A stretch of DNA of 64,000 nt from Candidatus Nitrospira nitrosa (GCF_001458735.1 NZ_CZQA01000001.1:558001-622000); one strand, 5' to 3'; shown: positions 9,119 through 18,317, counted from the first letter of the stretch. The notes: generated by a model not told the origin, from the letters alone. Made by a program: numbers and translations.

Positions 9119-10198
9119 ATGGTCAACGCATCGGTTCATCTTTTGGCCCTCACCGAACTTCAGATGGCCCGGTTTGTCCGCACACAACGCTGGCCTGCGT
9201 ATCGAGCCACACAAATCCTGCGCTGGTTATACCAACGACGTCTTCGAACGATCATGGACATGACCGATCTGCCGATGCAGGATCGAGTCGCACTCTCGCA
9301 ATCCGCCTCCATCGGTCGCTCGACACAGGTGAGCGTTCTCCAATCTCAAGATGGAACACGTAAAGTACTCTTGACACTCGAAGACGGAATGTCGGTCGAA
9401 TCCGTACTGATCCCTGACGACAGCAGGCTGACCCTCTGCGTGTCGACACAGGTAGGATGCATGTTGGACTGTGGGTTCTGCCTCACCGGACAGATGGGAC
9501 TGAAACGTAACCTCAAGCTCCATGAGGTCATCGACCAAGTCCTGACCTCCCAAGACCTCCTGACATCTGATGAACGCATCACGAATCTCGTTTTCATGGG
9601 AATGGGAGAACCCCTCGCCAATGTGGAGACACTCAAGGCCGCCGTCGCTGGTCTCACGAACAAACTGTGGGGCCTGGGGTGGTCGCGGAGACGCATTACC
9701 GTCTCGACAGCCGGCCTGGCTTCCCGCCTTTCCGACGTCGCGGCGATGGGCGTGAATCTCGCCGTCTCTCTGAATGCCACTACGGAAGAACAACGTCGAG
9801 ACCTGATGCCTGCCGCCAGTAATATCGCGTCCCTCAAATCGCTCCTGGCTGCTTGTCGACGGTACCCACTTGCCCCTCACCAACGGTTGACGTTCGAGTA
9901 CGTCCTGCTGGCCAATGTCAACGATCTTCCAGTCGATGCTCGGCGCCTCGTGCAGTTGCTAAAACCCTTGCGCTGCAAAGTCAATCTGATCCCATTTAAC
10001 GAGTTCCCTGGAAGTCGCTTTCATCGTCCGTCCGACAAGGACGTGCTTCGTTTTCAATCCGATCTCCGTAAGGCGGGACTCGATGTGTATGTCCGCCAGA
10101 GTCGCGGGCGCGACGTGTATGGCGCCTGCGGACAACTTGGTGACGTCTCCGGTAACCAACCTCCCGTTACCTTGACAGCTATTGAAACTCGTTGTTAG
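9119..10198 (+). CDS. rlmN: Dual-specificity 23S rRNA/tRNA adenine C2-methyltransferase RlmN
   Basis: Radical SAM enzyme that methylates C2 of A2503 in 23S rRNA and A37 of some tRNAs. The radical SAM cluster motif CMLDCGFC (CX3CX2C) follows STQVG, and downstream are FMGMGEPLANVE, ITVSTAGL, LAVSLNATTEEQR and the C-terminal YVRQSRGRDVYGACGQL, whose Cys is the transient methyl-carrying residue. The frame is open far upstream over the slt promoter area; the ATG chosen gives 359 residues beginning MVNASVHLLALTELQM, in line with the family length of 350-380, with AGGGA weakly placed upstream. Confidence 0.94.
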   Translation: MVNASVHLLALTELQMARFVRTQRWPAYRATQILRWLYQRRLRTIMDMTDLPMQDRVALSQSASIGRSTQVSVLQSQDGTRKVLLTLEDGMSVESVLIPDDSRLTLCVSTQVGCMLDCGFCLTGQMGLKRNLKLHEVIDQVLTSQDLLTSDERITNLVFMGMGEPLANVETLKAAVAGLTNKLWGLGWSRRRITVSTAGLASRLSDVAAMGVNLAVSLNATTEEQRRDLMPAASNIASLKSLLAACRRYPLAPHQRLTFEYVLLANVNDLPVDARRLVQLLKPLRCKVNLIPFNEFPGSRFHRPSDKDVLRFQSDLRKAGLDVYVRQSRGRDVYGACGQLGDVSGNQPPVTLTAIETRC

Positions 10199-10199
10199 C

Positions 10200-11600
10200 A
10201 TGCTCCATCCAACATCCATCATGATCAGGCCGATTATCACACGCATTTGGTTTGCCTCCCTGGCAGGGATTCTCCTAATCCTGGGCGACCGTTCCATCTC
10301 CATGGGAGCCGACCCTAACGAGTACATCCTCACCAACGGTATGAAGGTGCTGCTGATCGAGGTCCCGAAAGCCCCAGTGGCTACGGTCCAGGTCTGGTAC
10401 AAGGTGGGCTCCCGTAATGAAGTCATGGGTCGCGCGGGACTCTCGCATATGCTTGAACACATGATGTTCAAAGGCACGGCCCGGTATCCCAAAGGCTCGT
10501 TTTCCCGAATTATCCGAAAGAATGGTGGGATCGACAACGCCTTTACCGGACAGGATTTCACCGCCTATTTTGAAAATGTGGCGGCCGACCGTGTCGGGCT
10601 TGCCTTGGAACTAGAGGCCGACCGGATGCAGGGGTTGCTCCTCGATCACAGTGAGTTCCAGACTGAGCGCGACGTCGTGAAAGAAGAACGCCGTTTGCGG
10701 TCCGAGGATGACCCGCAAGGTGCCTTGGTCGAAGCCTTGTTCGCCCAAGTCTTCATGAGCCATCCCTATCATTGGCCGGTGATCGGCTGGTTCGCAGACC
10801 TCGATGCGATGGCGATCGAAGACTTACAGCGCCACTATGACACCTTTTATTCCCCCAACAACGCCACGTTGATCGTGGTGGGCGATATCAAAACCGACTC
10901 GCTACTCCCCACGATCAAACGCTTGTTTGAGCCGATCCCCAGAGGCCCATCGCCGAAACACGTTCTGCCGCCCGAGCCGGAACAGCGCGGCGAACGTCGG
11001 TTTCTCCTCAAGCGGGAAGCCCAGGTTCCGTTTGTGATGACAGGGTTTCGCATCCCCAACTATTCAAGCGACGACAGCTACGCCCTGGACCTCCTTGAGT
11101 CGATCCTTTCGCATGGGAAGAGCTCCCGCCTCTACCAGAGTCTGGTCTATGACCAGAAAATGGCGCTTGCAGTCGGTGCAGACTATAGTTTGCTGCAAAC
11201 CGACCCCGGCCTCTTCTATTTTTATGCGGTGGTCAATCCTGGAACGAAGGTCGAGGCTGTAGAAGAAGCGCTCCAACGAGAGGTCTTGCGTCTTCAGAAT
11301 GAGCTCCCATCGGAGCTGGAACTCCAACGAGCCAAGAATCAGGTGGAAGCGTCGCGCGTGTTTGAGCAAGACTCGAATTTTCGCCATGCCATGCTCATGG
11401 GACAAGCAGAGACCGTCGGCGCAGGGTGGCGACGTATCAATCAGTTTGTTGAGCATATCCGTGCGGTCACGGCCCAAGATATTCAACGTGTCGCGAAGCA
11501 GTATTTGACTCCTGACAGTCGGACGACAGGGATTCTCATCCCCTTACCAGCAAAGCCCCCCGAATCGCCTTCCTCATCGACCCATGATGGAAAGTCCTAG
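10200..11600 (+). CDS. M16 family zinc metallopeptidase (catalytic member)
   Basis: Pitrilysin/insulinase-type peptidase, probably periplasmic. A signal peptide (TRIWFASLAGILLILGDRSI) precedes NGMKVLLIEVP; the zinc site is HMLEHMMF (HxxEH), with the third ligand glutamate about 75 residues later in the stretch ERDVVKEERRLRSEDDP. A second M16 half follows (GKSSRLYQSLVYDQKMALAV). 466 residues, a typical two-domain single-chain half. It stands two bases after rlmN and seven before the second M16 gene. There is no strong ribosome-binding site; an ATG seven codons on is an alternative start. Confidence 0.9.
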   Translation: MLHPTSIMIRPIITRIWFASLAGILLILGDRSISMGADPNEYILTNGMKVLLIEVPKAPVATVQVWYKVGSRNEVMGRAGLSHMLEHMMFKGTARYPKGSFSRIIRKNGGIDNAFTGQDFTAYFENVAADRVGLALELEADRMQGLLLDHSEFQTERDVVKEERRLRSEDDPQGALVEALFAQVFMSHPYHWPVIGWFADLDAMAIEDLQRHYDTFYSPNNATLIVVGDIKTDSLLPTIKRLFEPIPRGPSPKHVLPPEPEQRGERRFLLKREAQVPFVMTGFRIPNYSSDDSYALDLLESILSHGKSSRLYQSLVYDQKMALAVGADYSLLQTDPGLFYFYAVVNPGTKVEAVEEALQREVLRLQNELPSELELQRAKNQVEASRVFEQDSNFRHAMLMGQAETVGAGWRRINQFVEHIRAVTAQDIQRVAKQYLTPDSRTTGILIPLPAKPPESPSSSTHDGKS

Positions 11601-11606
11601 GACACC

Positions 11607-13004
11607 ATGACTCACACTGCATGCCCTGCGGGATACTCTCATTCGCGCTCCCGACTCGCTCGAGTGCGTTCACTTTTCCAACCAATGTACTGGGCTTTCT
11701 GTGCCACATTGTCGATGAGTATTCCCCAGGGAGCGGCCGCTGCCGACCTCGCACCTGTTAAGTTCACCGCGCCGAATGGGATGACGGTCGTCGTGTTGGA
11801 ACAACATTTCCTTCCCATCGTGGAACTCCATGCGCTCATCAAAGCCGGCTCATCGCAGGATCCTCCGGAGAAGGCAGGTGTTGCCAATCTCGTAGCCAGC
11901 CTGCTCGATGAGGGCACGACATCACGATCGTCCAAGCAACTCGCCGAACAGATCGACTTTGTCGGGGGATCACTCGGCGCGCAAGCCAGTGAAGACTTCA
12001 CGACCGCGTCGGCCCGTATTCTGAGAAAGGATATTGACCTGGGGTTTACGCTTCTTGCCGATATCCTTCAACGTCCGGCATTTCCTAAACAGGAATTTGA
12101 ACGGGTTCGATCACAGATCCATGGTGAAATCGCGAGCGACAACGATGATCCCGGCCATGTGGCGATGAAAGCCTTCAACCAACTGGTCTATCAGACTCAC
12201 CCCTACCGCTGGCCGGTACAGGGAACCGAGGAGACCCTCAACAAGATCACCTTGTCCGATATCCAAGGCTTCTACGCAAGAGAATACCTCCCTAACCAAG
12301 TCATCCTGACCATCGTTGGTGACGTGACGGTCGAACAAGCGACGTCGCTCGTTCAGCTACATTTCGGGTCTTGGAAGAAAGGCCTTGCACAACCTCGGCC
12401 CGTCAGAAAACCCCCCAGCGTCGAGAAGAAGGCCGTCCAATTCATCGAAAAAGACCTAACTCAGTCTACTATTATGTTGGGTCATTCTGGAATTACCCGA
12501 ACGAACCCTGACTTCTATGCGGTTACCGTCATGAATCATGTTCTAGGAGCCGGTGGATTTTCATCGCGTCTGATGGATTCCATTCGTGACAAGCAGGGAC
12601 TTGCCTACGGCATCACGAGCCACTATGACGCGAGAGCCATGCCGGGATCATTCTGGATCAGCCTCCAGACTCGCACTGAGACCACCAACCAGGCTATCAG
12701 CAGCGTCTTAGCTGAGATGAAAGCAATCCGTGAGGCACCGGTGACCGACCACGAACTAGCCGAAGCCAAGTCGTTTTTGATGGGGAGTTTCCCGTTACGA
12801 CTGGATTCCACGGCGAAGTTGGCTCAAGTCTTGGGACAGGTGGAGTTTTTCGGCCTCGGATTCGACTACTTCAGCCAATACCCCAAATGGATTGACCGCG
12901 TCACAAAAGATGACGTGCAGCGTGTGGCCAAACAATACCTCAACCCTCAGCTTTACGCCCTTGTGGTAGTGGGGAACATTACCAAAGCGAAAGTCCGTCA
13001 CTAG
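11607..13004 (+). CDS. M16 family peptidase-like protein lacking the zinc motif
   Basis: Partner of the preceding peptidase. The N-terminal region has a signal peptide ending near QGAAA and then PNGMTVVVLEQHFLPIVELH. At the place of HxxEH it reads NLVASLLDEG, so it cannot bind zinc in the usual way. The R/Y pair used by non-catalytic M16 subunits is visible in SSRLMDSIRDKQGLAYG. Such catalytic/non-catalytic pairs form heterodimers (as in Sphingomonas M16 peptidase or mitochondrial MPP). Six bases separate it from the catalytic gene, consistent with one transcript and fixed stoichiometry. Confidence 0.88.
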   Translation: MTHTACPAGYSHSRSRLARVRSLFQPMYWAFCATLSMSIPQGAAAADLAPVKFTAPNGMTVVVLEQHFLPIVELHALIKAGSSQDPPEKAGVANLVASLLDEGTTSRSSKQLAEQIDFVGGSLGAQASEDFTTASARILRKDIDLGFTLLADILQRPAFPKQEFERVRSQIHGEIASDNDDPGHVAMKAFNQLVYQTHPYRWPVQGTEETLNKITLSDIQGFYAREYLPNQVILTIVGDVTVEQATSLVQLHFGSWKKGLAQPRPVRKPPSVEKKAVQFIEKDLTQSTIMLGHSGITRTNPDFYAVTVMNHVLGAGGFSSRLMDSIRDKQGLAYGITSHYDARAMPGSFWISLQTRTETTNQAISSVLAEMKAIREAPVTDHELAEAKSFLMGSFPLRLDSTAKLAQVLGQVEFFGLGFDYFSQYPKWIDRVTKDDVQRVAKQYLNPQLYALVVVGNITKAKVRH

Positions 13005-13058
13005 CCGGGCGCGTAAAAATCATCGTGATGTATGCGCGACGTTAGGAACGAAGCACCT

Positions 13059-13868
13059 ATGCAAGTGGCTGGGCTCCAAGACAAACTTCTTCGACTTCGA
13101 ACCGTACTCACAGATTTGGGTTCTGTGGTTGTCGCCTACTCCGGTGGAATCGACAGCACCTTTGTACTGAAGGTTGCGCATGACCAACTTGGGGAAAACG
13201 CGATCGGCATCACAGCCGTCTCGCCGACATTCCCATTACTGGAACTTGAAGCCGCCAAGCGAGTCGCTCAAGAAATTGGCGCCCGGCATGAACTGGTGCA
13301 AACTGACCAATTGACCATTGAGGATTTCGTCAAGAATGACGCCAGCCGGTGCTTTCACTGCAAAACAGATTTATATCAGCTGCTCGGCAATGTCCGACAA
13401 TCAAAGAACGCCGCGTATGTCGTGGATGGCACCAATCTGGATGACCTGGGGGATGACCGCCCTGGTATGAAAGCGGCACGGGGATTGGGCGTCCGGAGCC
13501 CGCTTGTCGAGGCTGAGCTGTCAAAATCCGACATCCGCATCTTGGCCAAGGAACTCGGTCTCTCGAACTGGGACAAGCCTGCAGCAGCCTGCCTCTCGTC
13601 ACGAATCCCACGTGGAATGCCAATCACACTGGAAAAACTGAGCCGAGTGGAAGAAGCCGAGGCCATGCTTCAACGCGAGGGGCTGCGCCATTTTCGAGTC
13701 AGAAACCACGGCGAGATCGCCAGAATTGAAGTCGCCCCCGGCGACCTCCCCTGGATCATTGAGCCGGCTCGGCGCACACGAATCACTACACAGCTGAAAG
13801 AACTGGGATTTAAGTTTGTGACGGTAGATCTTGATGGGTATCGGCCAGGGGGAATCAGCCTGAGCTGA
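13059..13868 (+). CDS. larE: LarE-type ATP-dependent sulfur transferase (PP-loop)
   Basis: Enzyme of nickel-pincer nucleotide cofactor synthesis; it adenylates the pyridinium dicarboxylate substrate and donates sulfur. The PP-loop YSGGIDSTF (27-35), RCFHCK (97-102), VDGTNLDDLGDDRPG (122-136) and AACLSSRIPRG (176-186) are family hallmarks; Cys178 corresponds to the sacrificial cysteine position of Lactobacillus LarE, while Cys98 and Cys101 could help hold an iron-sulfur cluster as in other LarE forms. No larA, larB or larC is in the window. The frame opens nine codons earlier; this ATG fits the family N-terminus better. Confidence 0.88.
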   Translation: MQVAGLQDKLLRLRTVLTDLGSVVVAYSGGIDSTFVLKVAHDQLGENAIGITAVSPTFPLLELEAAKRVAQEIGARHELVQTDQLTIEDFVKNDASRCFHCKTDLYQLLGNVRQSKNAAYVVDGTNLDDLGDDRPGMKAARGLGVRSPLVEAELSKSDIRILAKELGLSNWDKPAAACLSSRIPRGMPITLEKLSRVEEAEAMLQREGLRHFRVRNHGEIARIEVAPGDLPWIIEPARRTRITTQLKELGFKFVTVDLDGYRPGGISLS

Positions 13869-13897
13869 CACCCCCTGAAAATCCCGATACGGGCAGA

Positions 13898-14404
13898 TTA
13901 GCGCTGTTGTGATCGAGAGAGGGCTTCAAGCGCTTCGTCGGCGAACTTCCGTTGATCAGCGTCGGTCAAACTCCGCTGCACAACCTTTTCCGCAACCATG
14001 AGCGCCAATTCCGTGGTCTGGGTACGGATGTCCTGAAGGGCCTTACGCCGTTCTTGTTCGATTTCTCTCGTGGCATCGCCTTTGATCCGCTCAGCGTCAG
14101 TGGTCAACCGTTGCTCGTTTTCATCAAGCAGCCGCTGTGCTCGTTCTTTTGCCGCTGCGAGGATGGCCTCCGCTTCCTTACCGGCTGCACTGAGCTTCGC
14201 CTCATAGTCCTTCAGTCGGCTTTCGGCCTCTGTTCGGTGACGGTCAGCCTGATCGAGACTGTCCTTAATTTTCTTTTCTCGTTCTTCAAGGACGCTGAGG
14301 ATCCCTGGGAATGCATACTTATACAGGATGAATAATAAAATGCCGAAGGATACAACTTCCCAGAAAATCAGGGACGAGAAAAAGTGCGATTCAAACTGTG
14401 GCAT
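13898..14404 (-). CDS. atpF: ATP synthase F0 subunit b
   Basis: Peripheral-stalk subunit of F-type ATP synthase. One N-terminal membrane helix (FFSSLIFWEVVSFGILLFILYKYAF) is followed by PGILSVLEEREKKI and a long, charged coiled coil to the end, which contacts delta/alpha of F1. 168 residues is normal. It is the last gene of the atpI-atpB-atpE-atpF cluster; the delta, alpha, gamma, beta, epsilon genes that usually follow are absent here and the neighbour larE converges from the other side. Confidence 0.93.
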   Translation of the reverse strand: MPQFESHFFSSLIFWEVVSFGILLFILYKYAFPGILSVLEEREKKIKDSLDQADRHRTEAESRLKDYEAKLSAAGKEAEAILAAAKERAQRLLDENEQRLTTDAERIKGDATREIEQERRKALQDIRTQTTELALMVAEKVVQRSLTDADQRKFADEALEALSRSQQR

Positions 14405-14493
14405 ACACGCGTTCGTAAAACGTTACACGTGAAACGTCAGACGAGAATGACCTCTCGATAAACGGTTAACGAGTAACGGTTAACGCTCCCTAG
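14405..14493 (-). repeat. Short AACGGTTAACG direct repeat between atpE and atpF
   Basis: The 89-base spacer contains AACGGTTAACG twice (in AAACGGTTAACGAGTAACGGTTAACG) next to several ACGT-rich words. It is not coding. Whether it is an RNA-processing or regulatory site between two genes needed at very different stoichiometry (about 10 c to 2 b) cannot be told from sequence. Confidence 0.4.
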
Positions 14494-14724
14494 TTATTTA
14501 CGGAATCCCATGATGATAAAGGCAATGACCAGGCCGTAGAGCGCAATGGCTTCCACCAATGCGAAACCGATCCACATATACTTCGTGACGCGCGCTTCCG
14601 CCTCAGGCTGACGTGCCACGACCTCGATCATCTTTCCAAAGATGAACCCGATACCGACACCCGCTCCGGCAAACCCTGCCGCGGCACATCCCATACCGAT
14701 TAACCCTGCTGCTGCTGAATCCAT
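14494..14724 (-). CDS. atpE: ATP synthase F0 subunit c
   Basis: Proteolipid that forms the rotating c-ring in the membrane. Two hydrophobic helices flank the polar loop ARQPEAEARV; the ion-carrying glutamate is in FALVEAIALYGLVIAF on helix 2. The residue after this Glu is Ala, and helix 1 has no Gln at the sodium-ligand position, which suggests proton rather than sodium coupling (inference). 76 residues is typical. Confidence 0.95.
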   Translation of the reverse strand: MDSAAAGLIGMGCAAAGFAGAGVGIGFIFGKMIEVVARQPEAEARVTKYMWIGFALVEAIALYGLVIAFIIMGFRK

Positions 14725-14760
14725 TATGTCTTACTCCTCTCTTGTCTAAACTGGCATGCG

Positions 14761-15510
14761 CTAATGCGCGTGCTCATCGTGGCCATGTAAATGAAATGCG
14801 TCACCCAGGTAGACGCAGGTCAGGATACTGAAAATGTAGGCTTGAATAAATGCGATACCGAATTCCAATCCATAGATGGCAACCGTAAACGCAAAGGGTA
14901 ACCATCCGATCAGCACCCCGCCGCCGATCGTGAGGCTGAACAACACCGCGAGCATCACATGTCCCGCTGTCATATTGGCAAATAACCGAACTGCCAGCGA
15001 AACCGGCCGAGCTATCTGGCTAATAATCTCAATCGGAATCATCAAGGGCACTAACCATCCGGGCGTCCCAGGAGGAACTAGGATTCCGAGGAACTTCGCA
15101 CCGTGTAACATGAACCCTATGACCAGGCTCAACCCATAGACCACGAAAGAGAAAACGGCTGTGACAATAATTTGGCTCGTCACTGTGTAGCTACCAGGAA
15201 TCAACCCGATCAGATTACTGAAGAGGATAAACACGAAGAGGGTGGCGACCAGAGGGAAAAACCGCATTCCCTCCTTCCCCATCGTGTCCAAGATCATACT
15301 GCGAATGAAATCCACCATCATCTCCGCCAAACTCTGCAATTTTCCTGGGACCAGCTTCCTGGCAGACCCTGCCATGACCATGAGCACCGCCGCAACCAGC
15401 ACGACGATCCACATAAAGACAACGGCCTTATTGATGGAAATATCGAATCCACCGAGCGAAATCGGAACCCAATTCTGAAGCTCAAATTGATGAAGGGGGC
15501 TTTCTTCCAC
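14761..15510 (-). CDS. atpB: ATP synthase F0 subunit a
   Basis: Membrane stator subunit that forms the ion half-channels against the c-ring. Five to six transmembrane segments are visible; the essential arginine is in SLAVRLFANMTAGHVML and the C-terminal helix carries GLEFGIAFIQAYIFSILTCVY. The C-terminus is histidine-rich (FHLHGHDEHAH). Length 249 fits the family. It is 36 bases upstream of atpE in the order I-B-E-F. Confidence 0.95.
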   Translation of the reverse strand: MEESPLHQFELQNWVPISLGGFDISINKAVVFMWIVVLVAAVLMVMAGSARKLVPGKLQSLAEMMVDFIRSMILDTMGKEGMRFFPLVATLFVFILFSNLIGLIPGSYTVTSQIIVTAVFSFVVYGLSLVIGFMLHGAKFLGILVPPGTPGWLVPLMIPIEIISQIARPVSLAVRLFANMTAGHVMLAVLFSLTIGGGVLIGWLPFAFTVAIYGLEFGIAFIQAYIFSILTCVYLGDAFHLHGHDEHAH

Positions 15511-15550
15511 GATATTCTCGTCAGTCCTTTAGGTTGTAGTTATGGAATCT

Positions 15551-15796
15551 TTACTCTGGACGCTCGGTCTTCGGCCACCGTTGGACCGACCGATACGCAT
15601 TCCTCATCCCTGCGACGATCCCCATCAGAAGCCCGATGATCATACCCCATGGGGTCGAGTCCAACACATACGTATCACAAACCCACCCTAGTGCTCCCCC
15701 CACAATCAAGGCCGCAAGCAGATCAGTTGCGATCCTAATCGCTTGGCCGAGCCCCGCATATAAGGGATCTTGTGGAGGGGCCATTCTGAAACCCAT
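15551..15796 (-). CDS. atpI: AtpI/AtpZ-like ATP synthase accessory protein
   Basis: Small membrane protein (81 residues) with two hydrophobic helices, ATDLLAALIVGGALGWVCD and MIIGLLMGIVAGMRNAY, the pattern of AtpI/AtpZ (DUF in F0F1-ATPase subunit families), which helps c-ring assembly or magnesium supply. Its place at the head of the F0 cluster supports this. A second ATG four codons in is an alternative start; neither has a clear ribosome-binding site. Confidence 0.8.
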   Translation of the reverse strand: MGFRMAPPQDPLYAGLGQAIRIATDLLAALIVGGALGWVCDTYVLDSTPWGMIIGLLMGIVAGMRNAYRSVQRWPKTERPE

Positions 15797-15908
15797 GGGA
15801 GGCGGAGCACGCAGTCACAACTCTGCCGTTGATGGGCGTGCAATTTAAGCAAAGGTCTGCTTGTAATGTCAAGCCGTTAGCCATCTATCTCCCTAGAAAT
15901 CTCTGCGG

Positions 15909-15914
15909 TATAGT
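15909..15914 (+). promoter_or_regulatory. Possible -10 element upstream of pabB
   Basis: TATAGT lies 45 bases before the pabB ATG in the intergenic space that separates it from the divergent atpI. No good -35 match is seen at 16-18 bases upstream, so this is only a weak proposal. Confidence 0.3.
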
Positions 15915-15958
15915 GAGCCGACGTTATTTTGCAGTACTGATCGAGGCACCCCCAACCC

Positions 15959-17425
15959 ATGCGACAAGCTACATCATCAAAGTTTTTGCATGGGCCCCCT
16001 GCACCGCTTATCGTCACTTGTCCCTGCCCACCGACGACCCCCTTGGCACTGTATGCACACATCGCTTCGACCAGGCAACCGTCTTTTCTATTGGAAAGTG
16101 GCGGTGGACGATCGATGGGGCGATATTCGTACCTTTCTTCAGACCCCTATTATCGGCTGTCCGGAATGGGCAGTCACCTGGTCGAACAACCGGCAGGAAG
16201 GTACGGAACCTCACAATTGGTTCCCTTTCAGCGGTTGGCTCAACTATTTGCCGACCAGCACATCGCTCGCCCGCCCGACGCTCCTCCGTTTTTCGGAGGG
16301 GCCGTGGGTTACCTCAGCTATGACCTCGTTCGCCAATTCGAGACATTACCGTCACTCGCCTCATCTCATCCCACCGTTCCTGACTTGGAATTCGCATTTT
16401 TTGATCTCGTCGCAGCGGTCGACCACGAGCAGAACCGTCTGATACTGATGTTCTGTCCGCCACTGACACGATTTTTAGGAGAGTCGCGAGAACAATTACT
16501 CCGCGAAGGAAGGGACCGGCTTGCTGCATTCGAAGCCCTCTTGACGCAGCCAGATACCGGCGATACCCATCCAGACGATCTAGGCCTCCTGACCTTTACA
16601 CCGGAGCAGGAACAATCCGCCTATATGCAGAGTGTCCGCCGGTGCCAGGATTACATCGCCGCCGGTGACATCTACCAAGCAAATCTCTCACACCGCTTCG
16701 CCGTCAATTGCGCGGCACTCCGGCAAGGACAGCTACAAGCCGATCTCTCCGCCTATCGTCGCCTACGGACCCTGAACCCCTCGCCCTTTTCAGGAGTACT
16801 CCGGCTCGATACCGTCCGGCTCATCAGCTCTTCACCCGAGCGCCTTGTTCGCCTTGATGGGCGTCGAGCCGATACCAGGCCAATCGCAGGAACCAGGCCC
16901 CGAGGGAAAACATCGCTCGAAGATCGACAACTCGTCGGGGAACTGCGGGCCAATGAGAAGGAGCGCGCGGAACATATTATGTTAGTCGATCTCGAGCGAA
17001 ACGATCTCGGTCGTGTCTGCCGGTTTGGGAGCCTCCAAGTCGATGAAGTCATGACCTTGGAGCAGTATTCGCATGTCAGCCATTTAGTGTCTCATATCGC
17101 CGGCACGCTCACGGAGCAGGCAACCGGGTTCGATCTACTGCGAGCCATGTTTCCGGGAGGCACGATCACTGGCGTTCCGAAGATCCGCTGTATGGAGATC
17201 ATTGAGGAATTGGAACCGGTCCGCCGCGGTCCCTATACCGGTTCCATGGGGTATCTCAGCTGGAGCGGCGACCTTGACTTCAATATCTTGATTCGTACGC
17301 TCACGATGATACAAGGCACTGGATATCTTCAAGTCGGCGCCGGAATTGTGGCCGATTCCGACCCGGCACGCGAGTACGAAGAAACCATTCATAAAGCCCA
17401 GGCTTTTTTCAGCGCGTTTGGGTAG
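15959..17425 (+). CDS. pabB: Aminodeoxychorismate synthase component I (chorismate-binding)
   Basis: Converts chorismate with ammonia/glutamine to 4-amino-4-deoxychorismate for folate synthesis. The C-terminal chorismate-binding domain shows IAAGDIYQANLSHRF, SSSPERLVRLDG, TRPIAGTRPRG, ANEKERAEHIMLVDLERNDLGRV and FPGGTITGVPK. The residue after PI is Ala, as in TrpE, whereas E. coli PabB has an active-site Lys there (PIKGT). The adjoining class IV aminotransferase/lyase gene (four bases away) favours PabB over anthranilate synthase. 488 residues is normal. No glutamine amidotransferase (PabA) is nearby, so it may be shared with trpG elsewhere. Confidence 0.88.
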   Translation: MRQATSSKFLHGPPAPLIVTCPCPPTTPLALYAHIASTRQPSFLLESGGGRSMGRYSYLSSDPYYRLSGMGSHLVEQPAGRYGTSQLVPFQRLAQLFADQHIARPPDAPPFFGGAVGYLSYDLVRQFETLPSLASSHPTVPDLEFAFFDLVAAVDHEQNRLILMFCPPLTRFLGESREQLLREGRDRLAAFEALLTQPDTGDTHPDDLGLLTFTPEQEQSAYMQSVRRCQDYIAAGDIYQANLSHRFAVNCAALRQGQLQADLSAYRRLRTLNPSPFSGVLRLDTVRLISSSPERLVRLDGRRADTRPIAGTRPRGKTSLEDRQLVGELRANEKERAEHIMLVDLERNDLGRVCRFGSLQVDEVMTLEQYSHVSHLVSHIAGTLTEQATGFDLLRAMFPGGTITGVPKIRCMEIIEELEPVRRGPYTGSMGYLSWSGDLDFNILIRTLTMIQGTGYLQVGAGIVADSDPAREYEETIHKAQAFFSAFG

Positions 17426-17429
17426 CACG

Positions 17430-18317
17430 ATGTGGATCTACTTGAACGATCGATTTGTGCAAGACCACGAAGCCGTCATCTCCGTCTTTGATCATGGATT
17501 TCTCTACGGCGACGGAGTCTTTGAAACGATGCGCTCGTATGGTCCTCGCCTCTTCATGCGAGACCGCCATCTATCACGACTGTTTCAGTCCGCCGATGCC
17601 ATCGGCTTGAGGGTTCCGATTCCGCTCGCACGGTGGGCCGACATTCTTCAGGAATCTCTGGTACGCAACGAGGTGGGAACCGATCAACAAGACGCCTATG
17701 TGCGAATCACCCTGTCGCGTGGAGTCGGAGACATTGGGCTGGATCCGGCCCTGTGTCCCTCACCGACCGTCGTCGTGATGACCAAGCCCCTGGTGCCTCC
17801 GGCATCACATCTCTATGACCAAGGCATCGCCGTGATGGTCGCGTCGACCACACGTAACTTGCCGAGTGCGCTCCCACCGCGAATCAAGACCACCAATTTC
17901 CTCAACAACATCCTGGCCAAGCAAGAGGCCATCGCTGGAAACGCGTTCGACAGCCTGCTGCTCAATTGGGAGGGCCACCTCACCGAAGGCACGATCAGCA
18001 ATCTCTTCTTCATCCGGAATCGCCGCTTGAGTACGCCTGCCTTGGACTGCGGCCTACTCGACGGCATCACCAGACAAGTCGTGATTCAATTGGCCCAAGA
18101 ACTCCACCTGCCCATCGAGGAAGGACATTTTACTGTTGACCAGCTCTATCAAGCCGATGAGTGTTTCTTGACCAACACCAGCATGGAAATCATGCCGGTG
18201 ATATCGATCGACAGCAAGCCCGTCGGGAATGGCGCACCAGGCCCAGTGACCCGCAAGCTACACGCACGGTTCATTGAGTCTCGAGACCGATTCTCGGAAC
18301 CGTCCCCATCGCGCTAA
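17430..18317 (+). CDS. pabC: Class IV aminotransferase, probable aminodeoxychorismate lyase
   Basis: PLP enzyme of fold type IV. The N-terminus MWIYLNDRFVQDHEAVISVFDHGFLYGDGVFETMR is diagnostic; the PLP lysine is in RIKTTNFLNNILAKQ and the C-terminal CFLTNTSMEIMPV is typical. By itself the sequence could also be a branched-chain or D-amino acid aminotransferase; its position directly after pabB makes 4-amino-4-deoxychorismate lyase (forming p-aminobenzoate and pyruvate) likely. 295 residues. The start ATG four bases after the pabB stop suggests translational coupling. Confidence 0.82.
   Translation: MWIYLNDRFVQDHEAVISVFDHGFLYGDGVFETMRSYGPRLFMRDRHLSRLFQSADAIGLRVPIPLARWADILQESLVRNEVGTDQQDAYVRITLSRGVGDIGLDPALCPSPTVVVMTKPLVPPASHLYDQGIAVMVASTTRNLPSALPPRIKTTNFLNNILAKQEAIAGNAFDSLLLNWEGHLTEGTISNLFFIRNRRLSTPALDCGLLDGITRQVVIQLAQELHLPIEEGHFTVDQLYQADECFLTNTSMEIMPVISIDSKPVGNGAPGPVTRKLHARFIESRDRFSEPSPSR

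Noticed and set aside
14405-14493. AACGGTTAACG repeats as a CRISPR or iteron array
   Set aside because: Only two copies in a short operon spacer, without regular spacers or a replication gene.
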